The position numbers were made by a program, and so were the translations under genes. Below the pieces are notes generated by a model. It saw nothing but the letters and a program-made list of their open reading frames with translations. It was not told the origin of the DNA and did no database searches. This document shows, in pieces, positions 18,993-26,674 of a DNA stretch of 54,657 bases; the stretch's first letter is position 1; the number at the start of each line of letters is the position of its first letter. Source of the DNA: Lachnospiraceae bacterium (GTDB lineage Bacteria > Bacillota > Clostridia > Lachnospirales > Lachnospiraceae); assembly GCA_024695665.1 (NCBI GenBank), contig JAILHT010000089.1, positions 1 through 54,657 on the forward strand, in the 5' to 3' direction.

Positions 18993-20675
18993 GTGAAAAA
19001 TTTGAGGGAAATTACATTTGAGGTAGACGGCGTACTGAAAACATATCCTGAGGGGACCAGACTTATAAATGTTGCCGAGGATCTTCAGAAGGACTATGAG
19101 GATGATATCATTCTCGCAAAGAGAGAGGGAAAACTCTGTGAGCTTCATCACAAGGTAAAACCGGGGGACAAGATATCTTTTGTGACCACTGCCGAGGGCG
19201 ACGGAAGAAGAACTTACAGAAGAAGCGCGACAATGCTTATGCAGAAAGCAGTCTTCAATGTGTTCAACGGAAGAAGAGCGCAGGTGTATGTACTTAACGC
19301 GCTCGATCAGGGATATTATTGTGAGCTTGGTGACGGAAGGCATTTCAGCAGAGACAGGGTTGTAAATGATGAGTTCATCGAGAGAACCCTAGAGGAGATG
19401 CACCGATTGCAGGAACTCAATCTTCCGATAGAAAAAAAGGTTCTTCACACGGATGCGGCTGTGGAGCTTTTCAGCAAGCTTCATATGTCGGAGAAAGAAA
19501 AGCTTTTCAAATATAGAAGAAGTTCAAGAGTGAATATATACATGCTCGAGGGATATATTGATTATTTTTACGGATATATGGTTCCTTCGACGGGATATAT
19601 AAAATATTTTGACATAAAGAAATACGGTGACGGATTTGTTCTTCTCTTCCCTGACAAGGATACCAAAAAGGTTGCCGAGTTCAAACCTTCAAGTAAGCAT
19701 TTTGAAGCTATGCAGCAGGCTACAAAGTGGAATAGAACCATGGATGTCAGTACTGTAGGCGAGATGAATGACGCAATTGCTAAGGGCGGAGTTCAGGATA
19801 TAATTTTGATGCAGGAAGCTTTGATGGAGAGACGTATAGGAGCACTGGCGGAGAAGATTGTTGAATCCGGAGACAAAAAATTTGTCATGATAGCCGGACC
19901 TTCTTCATCGGGAAAGACAACCTTCTCGCACAGATTGTCCACACAGCTCTCGGCGCTCGGAAAGAAACCGCATCCTGTAGCTTTGGACAACTATTATCTC
20001 GACAGGGATAAGACTCCAAGGGATGAGAACGGCAATATGGATTTCGAATGTCTTGAGGCATTGGATGTTGAACTTTTCAACAAGGACATGACGATGCTTT
20101 TGAGGGGCGAAGAAGTCAGTATGCCGACCTTCAATTTCAAGACAGGAAAGCAGGAGTATAAGGGGGATACCTTAAAACTCGGTAAGGACGATATTCTTGT
20201 AATAGAGGGCATACACGGACTCAACAGCAAGCTTTCTTATTCACTTCCTGAGGAGAGCAAGTACAAGATATTTATCAGTGCACTCACAACTTTGAATATA
20301 GATGAACACAACTACATCTCCACAAGCGACGGAAGACTATTGAGACGAATCGTAAGGGATGCCAGATCGAGGGGAACCTCAGCTGAGGAGACCATAGCAA
20401 TGTGGAATTCCGTAAGGAGAGGTGAGGAGAGAAATATATATCCGTTCCAGCAGGAGGCGGATATAATGTTCAACTCGGCGCTCATCTACGAGCTTGGCGT
20501 TTTGAAAATATACGCAGAGCCATTGCTTTTTAATATAAGACCGGGATCACCGCAGTATCAGGAGGCGAAGAGACTATTGAAGTTCCTCGACTATTTCCTT
20601 CCAGTGCCAACGGATATTATCAGCAACAACTCAATTATAAGAGAATTTATAGGTGGTTCTATTTTTCCGGTTTAA
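18993..20675 (+). CDS. Uridine kinase-like nucleoside kinase with N-terminal TGS/ThrRS-type domains
   Basis: This 560-residue protein has an N-terminal TGS domain (about 5-65) and a region like the second editing domain of threonyl-tRNA synthetase (about 70-220, with RVVNDEFIERT). These precede a P-loop kinase of the uridine kinase/phosphoribulokinase type, with Walker A GPSSSGKTT (about 302-310), then LDNYYLDRDKTPRD and IVIEGIHGLN-like residues. The fusion is common in clostridia; its true substrate is not established. The start is GTG 18993 directly after the trmK stop, with AGGAAAGG upstream. It ends the operon; an RNase P RNA promoter follows within 10 nt. Confidence 0.88.
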   Translation: MKNLREITFEVDGVLKTYPEGTRLINVAEDLQKDYEDDIILAKREGKLCELHHKVKPGDKISFVTTAEGDGRRTYRRSATMLMQKAVFNVFNGRRAQVYVLNALDQGYYCELGDGRHFSRDRVVNDEFIERTLEEMHRLQELNLPIEKKVLHTDAAVELFSKLHMSEKEKLFKYRRSSRVNIYMLEGYIDYFYGYMVPSTGYIKYFDIKKYGDGFVLLFPDKDTKKVAEFKPSSKHFEAMQQATKWNRTMDVSTVGEMNDAIAKGGVQDIILMQEALMERRIGALAEKIVESGDKKFVMIAGPSSSGKTTFSHRLSTQLSALGKKPHPVALDNYYLDRDKTPRDENGNMDFECLEALDVELFNKDMTMLLRGEEVSMPTFNFKTGKQEYKGDTLKLGKDDILVIEGIHGLNSKLSYSLPEESKYKIFISALTTLNIDEHNYISTSDGRLLRRIVRDARSRGTSAEETIAMWNSVRRGEERNIYPFQQEADIMFNSALIYELGVLKIYAEPLLFNIRPGSPQYQEAKRLLKFLDYFLPVPTDIISNNSIIREFIGGSIFPV

Positions 20676-20679
20676 TTTG

Positions 20680-20688
20680 TGTTATACT
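20680..20688 (+). promoter_or_regulatory. Extended -10 promoter upstream of rnpB
   Basis: TGTTATACT is a TATAAT-like box (5 of 6) with a TGn extension, just after the kinase stop codon. Between it and the RNase P RNA lies a small perfect hairpin (ATGCAAA 20708-20714, TTTGCAT 20721-20727). This would put about 45 nt of leader ahead of the mature RNA and imply 5' processing, unless another promoter is used. Confidence 0.45.
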
Positions 20689-20740
20689 TCAACAGTTGAA
20701 CAGAAAAATGCAAATATCCTTTTGCATAACAAAACCAATT

Positions 20741-21086
20741 TGAGTAGGACAAGTGATCGCGGCTGCAGGTGTCGAAAGACCGCAGGTGAGGAAAGTCCGG
20801 GCTTCACAGGGCAGGATGCCAGATAACGTCTGGTGGAGGCGACTCCCAGGCAAGTGCAACAGAAAGTATACCGCCATGCTAGTCATGGTAAGGTTGGAAT
20901 GGCAGTGTAAGAGACTACCGCCTCTCCGGTAACGGCGAGGGCAATGTAAACCCCATCCGAAGCAAGACCGAGATTAAGGCTTAGACGTGGCCCGCTAGCC
21001 TATGGTAGGTCGCTTGAAGTGACTGGTGACAGTCACTCTAGATAGATGATCACTCAATGACATAACCCGGCTTATCGTTTTACTCA
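20741..21086 (+). ncRNA. rnpB: RNase P RNA (class A)
   Basis: This is the catalytic RNA of RNase P, which trims tRNA 5' ends. It shows the universally conserved blocks GAGGAAAGTCCGGGCT (near 20787-20802), AGTGCAACAGAAAGTA (near 20853-20868, CR-II), the central GGTAA region, and the 3' block with AGATAGATGATCAC and CATAACCCGGCTTA. The ends TGAGTA (20741) and TACTCA (21081-21086) can pair as helix P1. The ends are set from that pairing and are accurate to a few nt. A strong terminator follows at once. The class A reading is from the general layout and was not folded by computer. Confidence 0.95.
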
Positions 21087-21090
21087 TTTT

Positions 21091-21127
21091 TGTCCCATAT
21101 GGGTTTTCTCATGTGGGACATTTTTTT
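21091..21127 (+). terminator. Intrinsic terminator of rnpB
   Basis: An 11-bp stem, TGTCCCATATG (21091-21101) with CATGTGGGACA (21110-21120), has one G-U pair and is followed by seven T. Confidence 0.92.
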
Positions 21128-21170
21128 AGCAGATAAAAAAATATTTTACAGAGAAAGACAGAGGTTTTAA

Positions 21171-21821
21171 ATGAAAGTTATTGAGCTTAAGCAGGACATT
21201 TTCAAAGAGAATGAAGTGACTGCAGACAAGGTTAGAGAAGGGCTTAAAAGCGAGGGGAAATTCATGATAAACGTCATGTCCTCACCTGGGAGCGGAAAGA
21301 CCACAACGCTTATCAGAACCATATCAGGATTGAAACCGGATGTGAGATGCGCCGTTATGGAGTGCGATATAGATGCGAGCGTAGATGCGGTAAAGATAGA
21401 GGAGAGTGGATCGAAGGCCATTCAGCTTCACACAGGCGGAATGTGTCATATGGATGCTGCCATGACAAGACAGGGACTCGATGAGATGGGGACAGAGGAT
21501 GTCGATGTCATATTTATAGAGAATGTCGGAAACCTTGTTTGCCCGGCGGAGTTTGATACCGGGGCACATATGAATATGACTATACTGTCGGTGCCGGAAG
21601 GTGATGACAAGCCTGCAAAATATCCTCTTGTATATGAGGTGAGCGAGGTTGTCCTCATAAACAAAATAGATGCGAAAGCAGTATTTGATTTTGACGATGA
21701 ACTTGTAGTTGAGAGAATCCACAAGGTGAATCCCGATGCAAAAATCTTTTTTGTGAGTTCAAAGACGGGCGAGGGATATGATGAGTGGATCGATTATTTG
21801 AAAGAGAGAATAAAGGCTTAG
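21171..21821 (+). CDS. hypB: HypB-like nickel-insertion GTPase, copy 1
   Basis: This 216-residue SIMIBI-class GTPase of the HypB family helps load nickel into hydrogenase or, in some organisms, other nickel enzymes. The P-loop is SSPGSGKT (37-44). The metal site of the G domain is kept: C92-H93 in GGMCHMD and C124 in NLVCPAEFDTG. The G4 motif is normal (NKID, 164-167). The N-terminal CxxCGC and His-rich nickel-storage segment of longer HypBs is absent. A second, diverged copy follows after 2 nt. No hypA, hypC-F or hydrogenase gene lies in this window, so its client is unknown. AGAGG precedes the ATG. Confidence 0.9.
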   Translation: MKVIELKQDIFKENEVTADKVREGLKSEGKFMINVMSSPGSGKTTTLIRTISGLKPDVRCAVMECDIDASVDAVKIEESGSKAIQLHTGGMCHMDAAMTRQGLDEMGTEDVDVIFIENVGNLVCPAEFDTGAHMNMTILSVPEGDDKPAKYPLVYEVSEVVLINKIDAKAVFDFDDELVVERIHKVNPDAKIFFVSSKTGEGYDEWIDYLKERIKA

Positions 21822-21823
21822 TT

Positions 21824-22498
21824 ATGGGAAAAGTAAGAGTTATAGAGATACATGAAGATGTCATGAGCGACAACAACAAGGAAGCACTTGAGGTGAGAGA
21901 CACCCTAGATAAAAAGGGAACTTTTCTTTTGAATGTCATGTCATCACCCGGAAGCGGAAAGACAACAGCGCTCTCAGCCGTTATAAATCTTATAAAGGAC
22001 AAGTTGAAGGTTGCTCTTATGGATGTGGATATCGAGTCTTCTCTTGATGCGGACAAGGTATCGGATCTCACCGGAGTGCCGTCTATACAGATACACAACG
22101 GAGGACTCTGCCATATAGATGCAAGTATGACAAAGAGAGCGATTGCGGAGTTTGACGCAAAGGATGTCGATCTCTTGATCTTAGAGAATATTGGAAATCT
22201 GGTATGCCCTGCCGAATTTGATACGGGGGCACACAAAAATATAATGATATTTTCGGTACCGGAGGGGGATGACAAGCCACTCAAGTATCCTCTCATGTTC
22301 TCGGTTTGCGATGTTGTGCTCATCAGCAAGATGGATACGGTCGATTTTTTTGATTTTGATATGGAGAAGGCAAAGAGCAATATAAGAGGCATAAACAAGG
22401 ATGCAATAATTCTTCCGATAAGCGCAAAGACAGGCGAAGGAATGGATGAATTTGCCGCTTGGATACTTGATTCGGTAAACGAACACAAAAGAAAATAA
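21824..22498 (+). CDS. hypB: HypB-like GTPase, copy 2 (G4 motif altered)
   Basis: This 224-residue paralogue of the preceding gene shares the P-loop SSPGSGKT (40-47), C96-H97 (GGLCHID), C128 (NLVCPAEFDTG) and the VPEGDDKP segment. It differs in the G4 guanine-recognition motif, where NKxD has become SKMD (168-171), and in the post-P-loop Asp region (DVDIESSLDADK against ECDIDASVDAVK). The start is ATG 21824, two nt after the first copy's stop; the longer frame from 21785 runs inside copy 1. The pair may form a heterodimer, since HypB acts as a dimer; that is inference. Confidence 0.9.
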   Translation: MGKVRVIEIHEDVMSDNNKEALEVRDTLDKKGTFLLNVMSSPGSGKTTALSAVINLIKDKLKVALMDVDIESSLDADKVSDLTGVPSIQIHNGGLCHIDASMTKRAIAEFDAKDVDLLILENIGNLVCPAEFDTGAHKNIMIFSVPEGDDKPLKYPLMFSVCDVVLISKMDTVDFFDFDMEKAKSNIRGINKDAIILPISAKTGEGMDEFAAWILDSVNEHKRK

Positions 22499-22537
22499 AG
22501 CATTTCTAAAATGTTTCTTAAAAGAAAATCCAATTTA

Positions 22538-22566
22538 TTGACTTGAAAAATAGTGGGTCGTAAGAT
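22538..22566 (+). promoter_or_regulatory. Sigma-A promoter for the zinc-ribbon/DUF5685/DnaJ genes
   Basis: TTGACT (22538-22543), a 17-nt spacer and TAAGAT (22561-22566). It separates this gene group from the hypB pair, after which no strong terminator was seen. Confidence 0.6.
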
Positions 22567-22608
22567 ACTAAAGAAAGCTTGAAAACCAACGAAAAGAGAG
22601 TGATTTTT

Positions 22609-23004
22609 ATGAGAGCGAAATTGTATCGATTTATGGCCGGAAGGTATGGCGTTGACGAGTTGTCGAGACTGATGCTTTGGGTGGTGCTTGCACTGTTTGT
22701 CCTTTCTATGATATTCAGGTGGGGCATTTTTTCCATCATAGCATATGCGCTTATCATCTATATGTATTTCAGAATTTTCTCAAAGAACATAGCGAAGAGA
22801 AGAGAGGAAAATCTAAGATATCTTGATTTCAGGTACAATGCCGGAAAAAAGGTCAGAGCAAAAAAGGAAAGATTTGCCCAGAGAAAGTATTATAGATTTT
22901 TCAGTTGTCCGACCTGCGGACAGACGGTCAGAGTTCCTAAGGGACATGGGAAAATATGTATCACATGCCCGAAGTGCAGAGGCGAATTTATTAAGAAAGT
23001 ATAG
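22609..23004 (+). CDS. Small membrane protein with C-terminal zinc ribbon
   Basis: This 131-residue protein has two hydrophobic segments (about 21-38 and 40-54, LMLWVVLALFVLSMIF and IFSIIAYALIIYMYF). A very basic stretch (about 57-95) follows, then a zinc ribbon formed by CPTCGQ and CPKC near the C-terminus. I start at ATG 22609, not the upstream TTG in frame. No function is known to me. It is the first of three linked genes (DUF5685 and a J-domain protein follow), an arrangement I associate with Lachnospiraceae. The ribbon would lie in the cytoplasm by the positive-inside rule. Confidence 0.75.
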   Translation: MRAKLYRFMAGRYGVDELSRLMLWVVLALFVLSMIFRWGIFSIIAYALIIYMYFRIFSKNIAKRREENLRYLDFRYNAGKKVRAKKERFAQRKYYRFFSCPTCGQTVRVPKGHGKICITCPKCRGEFIKKV

Positions 23005-23022
23005 TCAAATTGGAGAAAAAAG

Positions 23023-23904
23023 TTGTTCGGATATATAAATGTAAACAGAACCGGTCTTACAACTGAAAGTAATGAGGAGTACCAGTCATACTACTGTGGA
23101 CTGTGTCAGACGCTTAGGGAGAAGTACGGTCCGAAGGGACAGTTGCTTTTAAACTATGATATGACTTTTCTTATCGTGCTTTTGACCGGACTGTATGAGC
23201 CGGAGAATGGCGAGCGCTATTACACATGTCCGATGCATCCGACAAAAAAACAGCGTCTTTGGACGAATGTTTTCACAGATTATGCCGCAGATATGAACAT
23301 ACTCTTAACCTACCAGAATCTGATGGACGACTGGAAGGATGACAGGGATGTAAAGAAGGCGGCGTTACTGAAATCTTTGGAGAAAGATTACAAGGTTCTC
23401 AAAGAAAAATACAAAAGACAGGCCGACAAGCTTGAGATTTGTCTTGAGCGCCTTTCGAAAGCCGAGAAAGATGGCGAAAAGAATATAGATATCCTTGCAG
23501 GATTATCCGGGGAAATGATAGAGGAAATATTCGCATGGGACGACAATGATGTCTGGGCGAAGGAACTTAGAACACTGGCATTTTACATGGGTAAGTTCAT
23601 ATATATAATGGACGCCTATGACGATTTTGACAATGACAGCAAAAAGGGTAAGTTCAATCCGTTTATCGGGATGGAGTTCTCCGACAGACAGGAGTTTGAG
23701 ACCGTGGCGAGACAGATGCTCACCAGCATGATGGCAGAGTGTGCGAAATCTTTTGAGAGACTGCCGATCATAGAACATGCCGATATATTGAGAAATATTA
23801 TATATTCCGGCGTGTGGTGTAAATTTGAGTACAATAGGCTGAAGAGAGAGAAAGCTGAGAAAAAGCGCCTAAAGAAAACTATCAGACGGGACAGGGAAGA
23901 ATGA
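23023..23904 (+). CDS. DUF5685 family protein (isoprenoid-synthase-like Asp motifs)
   Basis: This 293-residue, mostly helical protein of unknown function has the DUF5685 pattern: start MFGYINVN, CGLC (25-28), and YTCPMHP (67-73). Two Asp-rich stretches, D102-D103-WK-D106-D107 and D197-AY-D200-D201-F-D203, resemble in spacing the paired metal-binding motifs of all-helical isoprenoid synthases; that comparison is mine and rests on the pattern only. The C-terminus is Lys/Arg-rich. The start is TTG with GGAG seven nt upstream. The end overlaps the J-domain gene by 4 nt (ATGA), so both products are probably made in a fixed ratio. Confidence 0.75.
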   Translation: MFGYINVNRTGLTTESNEEYQSYYCGLCQTLREKYGPKGQLLLNYDMTFLIVLLTGLYEPENGERYYTCPMHPTKKQRLWTNVFTDYAADMNILLTYQNLMDDWKDDRDVKKAALLKSLEKDYKVLKEKYKRQADKLEICLERLSKAEKDGEKNIDILAGLSGEMIEEIFAWDDNDVWAKELRTLAFYMGKFIYIMDAYDDFDNDSKKGKFNPFIGMEFSDRQEFETVARQMLTSMMAECAKSFERLPIIEHADILRNIIYSGVWCKFEYNRLKREKAEKKRLKKTIRRDREE

Positions 23905-24569
23905 TTCAAAATCCATATCAGGTACTGGGAGTATCTCCCGGGGCAAGCGATGAAGAGATAAAAAAAGCATACAGAAGTTTGAGCCGCAGGTATCATCCGG
24001 ATGCGAATATAAACAATCCGAACAAGGCTGCCGCAGAGGAAAAGTTCAAGCAGGTTCAGGAAGCCTACGATCAGATCATGAAGGAAAAACAGAGCGGCGG
24101 TTCATATGGCTATTCGGGAATGGGCGGATCACAAGGCGGTTATCACAACGGAGGATCGTATGGTTACGGATATGGATACAACGGAACCTACGGCAACCAG
24201 AGCGGATACTCTCCACAGATGCAGGCCGCGGCAAATTATATAAGAAACGGAGCCTTCGCAGAGGGACTCAATGTGTTAAACAACATGCCTGAGTCCGAGA
24301 GAGGGGCCAGATGGTATTATTTTTCCGCTATAGCAAATGCCGGAATCGGGAACAACATTACAGCGACAGAACACGCAAAAAGAGCTGTTGAGATAGAGCC
24401 TAGCAATATGGAGTACAGGCAGTATTATCAGCATCTGCAGTACGGTGGGTCATGGTACCAGACAACCGGAGAGATGTACGAGAGACCTTTCTCAGGAATG
24501 GGAAGCTGGTGCCTTAGCGTGATGTGTTTAAATTTATTATGTAATTGTTGTTGTTTTAGACCGTTTTAG
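23901..24569 (+). CDS. J-domain (DnaJ-like) protein with Gly/Tyr-rich linker and Cys-rich tail
   Basis: This 222-residue protein has an N-terminal J domain (about 3-65) with YHPDAN, the HPD motif that stimulates Hsp70 ATPase. A Gly/Tyr/Ser/Asn-rich linker (about 68-105) follows, then two TPR-like helices (about 108-180) and a hydrophobic Cys-rich tail ([16 protein letters not shown]). The zinc-finger and C-terminal peptide-binding domains of true DnaJ are absent, so it is a specialised co-chaperone, perhaps for its translationally coupled DUF5685 neighbour. The Cys tail could bind metal or be acylated; nothing in the sequence decides this. Confidence 0.85.
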   Translation: MIQNPYQVLGVSPGASDEEIKKAYRSLSRRYHPDANINNPNKAAAEEKFKQVQEAYDQIMKEKQSGGSYGYSGMGGSQGGYHNGGSYGYGYGYNGTYGNQSGYSPQMQAAANYIRNGAFAEGLNVLNNMPESERGARWYYFSAIANAGIGNNITATEHAKRAVEIEPSNMEYRQYYQHLQYGGSWYQTTGEMYERPFSGMGSWCLSVMCLNLLCNCCCFRPF

Positions 24570-24571
24570 TG

Positions 24572-24577
24572 TATAAT
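24572..24577 (+). promoter_or_regulatory. Probable -10 box for pyrBI
   Basis: A perfect TATAAT lies 3 nt after the J-domain gene stop. The -35 region is poor (TTGTTT at 24551 with only 15 nt spacing). The leader to pyrB is about 35 nt, too short for a PyrR-type attenuator, and no terminator hairpin is seen in it. Confidence 0.5.
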
Positions 24578-24619
24578 CGGTTGGAACAAAATTTAAAATA
24601 GCATAGTGGAGGGAAAATA

Positions 24620-25546
24620 ATGCGTCATCTAATAAGCCCATTGGATCTTTCTGTGGAAGAGCTCGATGATCTACTCGAACTCGCGAAGGATATAGAGAAG
24701 AATCCTAAAAAGTACGCTCATGCATGTGATGGCATGAAATTGGCAACGTGTTTTTACGAACCTAGTACAAGAACCAGATTGAGTTTTGAATCAGCGATGT
24801 TGAGTCTCGGTGGTTCTGTTCTCGGTTTTGCGGGAGCTGATTCAAGTTCTGCAGCGAAAGGAGAAAGCGTAGCCGATACGATGGCAGTGATTTCCTGTTA
24901 TGCGGATATATGCGCGATACGTCATCCAAAGGAAGGCGCAGCACTCGTGGCAACAACAAAGGCTAAAATCCCTGTTATAAATGCCGGAGACGGAGGACAT
25001 CAGCACCCGACTCAGACACTCACAGACCTTTTGACAATCAGTTCACTTAAAGGTCGTCTTGACAATCTCACGATCGGTCTTTGCGGAGACTTAAAATTCG
25101 GTCGTACCGTGCATTCTCTTATAAATGCACTCATTCGTTATTCCAATGTAAAATTCGTACTTATCTCACCAGAGGAATTAAAAATCCCGGATTATATAAG
25201 AGAGGAAGTACTCGACAAAAACAATATCGAATATGTAGAACTTGAGAGACTCGAGGAGGCTCTTCCGGATCTTGATCTTCTCTATATGACGAGAGTTCAG
25301 AAGGAGAGATTCTTTAACGAGGAAGATTATGTCCGCATGAAGGATTTTTATATACTCACCAGCGAGAAGATGAAACTTGCAAGGGAGGATATGCTTGTGC
25401 TTCATCCATTGCCTAGAGTAAACGAGATCGCGGTCGAGGTTGACGACGATCCGAGAGCAGTGTACTTTAAGCAGGCGCAGTACGGAGTGTATGTGCGTAT
25501 GGCACTCATTCTGACTTTGTTGAAATGGAGGGATGAAGTATGTTAA
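24620..25546 (+). CDS. pyrB: Aspartate carbamoyltransferase catalytic subunit
   Basis: This 308-residue enzyme joins carbamoyl phosphate and aspartate, the first committed step of pyrimidine synthesis. The carbamoyl-phosphate site is STRTR (49-53, in [13 protein letters not shown]). The mobile SSSAAKGES loop (75-83) and the aspartate-site HPLPR near residue 258 are present. GGAGGG precedes the ATG. The 3' end overlaps pyrI by 7 nt, so the catalytic and regulatory chains are coupled as expected for the allosteric dodecamer. Transcription attenuation is not evident in the short leader. Confidence 0.97.
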   Translation: MRHLISPLDLSVEELDDLLELAKDIEKNPKKYAHACDGMKLATCFYEPSTRTRLSFESAMLSLGGSVLGFAGADSSSAAKGESVADTMAVISCYADICAIRHPKEGAALVATTKAKIPVINAGDGGHQHPTQTLTDLLTISSLKGRLDNLTIGLCGDLKFGRTVHSLINALIRYSNVKFVLISPEELKIPDYIREEVLDKNNIEYVELERLEEALPDLDLLYMTRVQKERFFNEEDYVRMKDFYILTSEKMKLAREDMLVLHPLPRVNEIAVEVDDDPRAVYFKQAQYGVYVRMALILTLLKWRDEVC

Positions 25547-25971
25547 ATATCAGCGGAATTCATGAGGGATATGTACTCGATCATATAAAAGCCGGAATGT
25601 CCATGGAGATCTACAAATATTTGAAACTCGGCGAGATGGACTGGCCGGTAGCTATTATAAAGAATGCAAAGAGCAACAAAATGGGAAAGAAGGACATTAT
25701 AAAAATAGAATGTCCTGTTGAAAAAGTCGATCTTGATATCTTGGGATTTCTCGATGACAAGATAACGGTGAACATCATAAAAGACGATGCCATAGTGGAA
25801 AAGAAGAGACTTCATCTTCCTGAAAAAGTAACAAATGTTATACAGTGTAAGAATCCTAGATGTATAACATCAATCGAGCAGGGGCTCAATCAGGTGTTCA
25901 TTCTCACGGATCCGGAGAAAAAAGTGTACAGATGTAAGTATTGTGAAGAGCAGAGAAAGCTTAGATTTTAG
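25540..25971 (+). CDS. pyrI: Aspartate carbamoyltransferase regulatory subunit
   Basis: This 143-residue subunit binds nucleotides in its N-terminal domain (about 1-95) and contacts PyrB through a C-terminal zinc domain, with ligands C103, C108, C132 and C135 (CKNPRC and CKYC). It starts with ATG overlapping the pyrB end. It is slightly shorter at the N-terminus than the E. coli chain. No terminator lies directly behind it. The next terminator (26112-26140) stands after a separate promoter, so readthrough into the small RNA unit is possible. Confidence 0.95.
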   Translation: MLNISGIHEGYVLDHIKAGMSMEIYKYLKLGEMDWPVAIIKNAKSNKMGKKDIIKIECPVEKVDLDILGFLDDKITVNIIKDDAIVEKKRLHLPEKVTNVIQCKNPRCITSIEQGLNQVFILTDPEKKVYRCKYCEEQRKLRF

Positions 25972-25997
25972 TAAGGTTTGAAGAGGTTCTGAAAAAA

Positions 25998-26058
25998 ATA
26001 GTACCAAAGGGAGATTTTTTTAAAAAAAGTACTTGCATATTTGTGACCATGGTACTAT
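25998..26058. repeat. Perfect 9-bp inverted repeat around the small RNA promoter
   Basis: ATAGTACCA (25998-26006) and TGGTACTAT (26050-26058) are exact inverse copies, 43 nt apart. The second arm covers the spacer end and the first bases of the -10 box. A further AGTAC copy lies at 26028-26032, just upstream of the -35. The arrangement suits an operator for a repressor, but none is identified. Confidence 0.5.
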
Positions 26059-26061
26059 AAT
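26033..26061 (+). promoter_or_regulatory. Strong sigma-A promoter of the candidate small RNA
   Basis: TTGCAT (26033-26038), exactly 17 nt and TATAAT (26056-26061). No open reading frame with a usable start follows before the terminator at 26112-26140. Confidence 0.8.
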
Positions 26062-26067
26062 AACATC

Positions 26068-26140
26068 ATAAACAAGTAACCAACCTCCAAAACCTATATT
26101 ATAATTCCAGAAAAAGGCACCGAGCGATCGGTGCTTTTTT
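26068..26140 (+). ncRNA. Candidate small RNA with exposed anti-Shine-Dalgarno segment
   Basis: This is an inferred transcript of about 73 nt from the promoter at 26033-26061 to the terminator at 26112-26140. It has no ATG, GTG or TTG reading frame with a ribosome-binding site. The 5' half is A/C-rich and should be single-stranded. It contains ACCTCC (26083-26088), the complement of a Shine-Dalgarno sequence. Bases 26077-26089 (TAACCAACCTCCA) are the exact reverse complement of 13454-13466, the ribosome-binding site and first start base of the cyclophilin lipoprotein gene, and one more G-U pair is possible. I know no named RNA family that it matches. An alternative is that the unit is only a readthrough terminator for pyrI with a fortuitous promoter. 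Confidence 0.5.
26112..26140 (+). terminator. Intrinsic terminator of the small RNA / pyrBI region
   Basis: A 7-bp GC-rich stem, GCACCGA (26117-26123) and TCGGTGC (26128-26134), has loop GCGA, flanking A5/T6 that can extend the stem, and a run of six T. Confidence 0.92.
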
Positions 26141-26191
26141 CTGTCCATTTTTAGATTGATCGATTTAATTCGGTTATTGACTGACTGACAA

Positions 26192-26656
26192 TTATTTCTG
26201 TTTGAAGATTGTTCTAAAGATTTTTCTTACTAAAGGTCCCGCTACCATGAGCTGCCAGAAGAAGGCCATCGGGAGGTTTAAGGCTGTTGTCTGAATCCAT
26301 AAGGAAATAGTATTTGCATTGAAACCGCCTTTAAAGAGCACAGTTGCTATAAAGCTCATCATCGGACACATAAAAAGTACCGAGAATATTGAGATGCTCA
26401 AAATAATAAAAATCGGTTTATCCTGTGCGGGATTGAAGATTTTGAAAGTATTTTTCTTGGCGAGAGGTCCGGCGATGAATGTGTCGAGCAAAAATCCGGC
26501 AACGCCCATGATTGGAAGTTCGCTAAGTGCAGCGACAAAGATGAAGTTTTCAAAGCCCTTGTTTGCGAGAGCGATGTTGTAGCAGATCATTGCATAAACC
26601 ATCACGATAACCATAATGATTGTGAATACTGTCTCTTCAAGTCTGTTTTTTGGCAT
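26192..26656 (-). CDS. DUF2798 family membrane protein
   Basis: This 154-residue protein with four hydrophobic segments is built as two related halves. Each half has a membrane helix pair ending in AGPL (AGPLAKKNTFKIF near 62-74 and AGPLVRKIFRTIF near 138-150), as in doubled DUF2798 proteins. Its function is unknown. AAAGGA lies eight nt before the ATG. The leader of its mRNA holds a terminator-like hairpin (26675-26707), so it may be expressed only when that hairpin is bypassed. It is divergent from murE and convergent with the small RNA unit. Confidence 0.75.
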   Translation of the reverse strand: MPKNRLEETVFTIIMVIVMVYAMICYNIALANKGFENFIFVAALSELPIMGVAGFLLDTFIAGPLAKKNTFKIFNPAQDKPIFIILSISIFSVLFMCPMMSFIATVLFKGGFNANTISLWIQTTALNLPMAFFWQLMVAGPLVRKIFRTIFKQK

Positions 26657-26674
26657 AGTTTAAAATCCTTTCTT

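Noticed and set aside
20689-20886. Short minus-strand frame across the start of rnpB
   Set aside because: The region is RNase P RNA with conserved blocks; the frame has no support.
21171-22498. Treating the hypB pair as part of a hydrogenase gene cluster
   Set aside because: No hydrogenase or other hyp gene on either side within the window; flanks are rnpB and the zinc-ribbon gene.
21655-22533. Minus-strand open frame (292 codons) opposite the second hypB gene
   Set aside because: Shadow with Ser/Thr/Leu-biased composition; the plus strand encodes a clear GTPase.
24570-24619. PyrR-type attenuator ahead of pyrB
   Set aside because: The leader is only about 35 nt after the -10 box and has no antiterminator/terminator hairpins.
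25972-26040. Terminator for pyrI in the T7/A7 stretch near 26014-26028
   Set aside because: The T-run and A-run are adjacent with no loop, so they cannot form a useful hairpin; the first real terminator is at 26112-26140.
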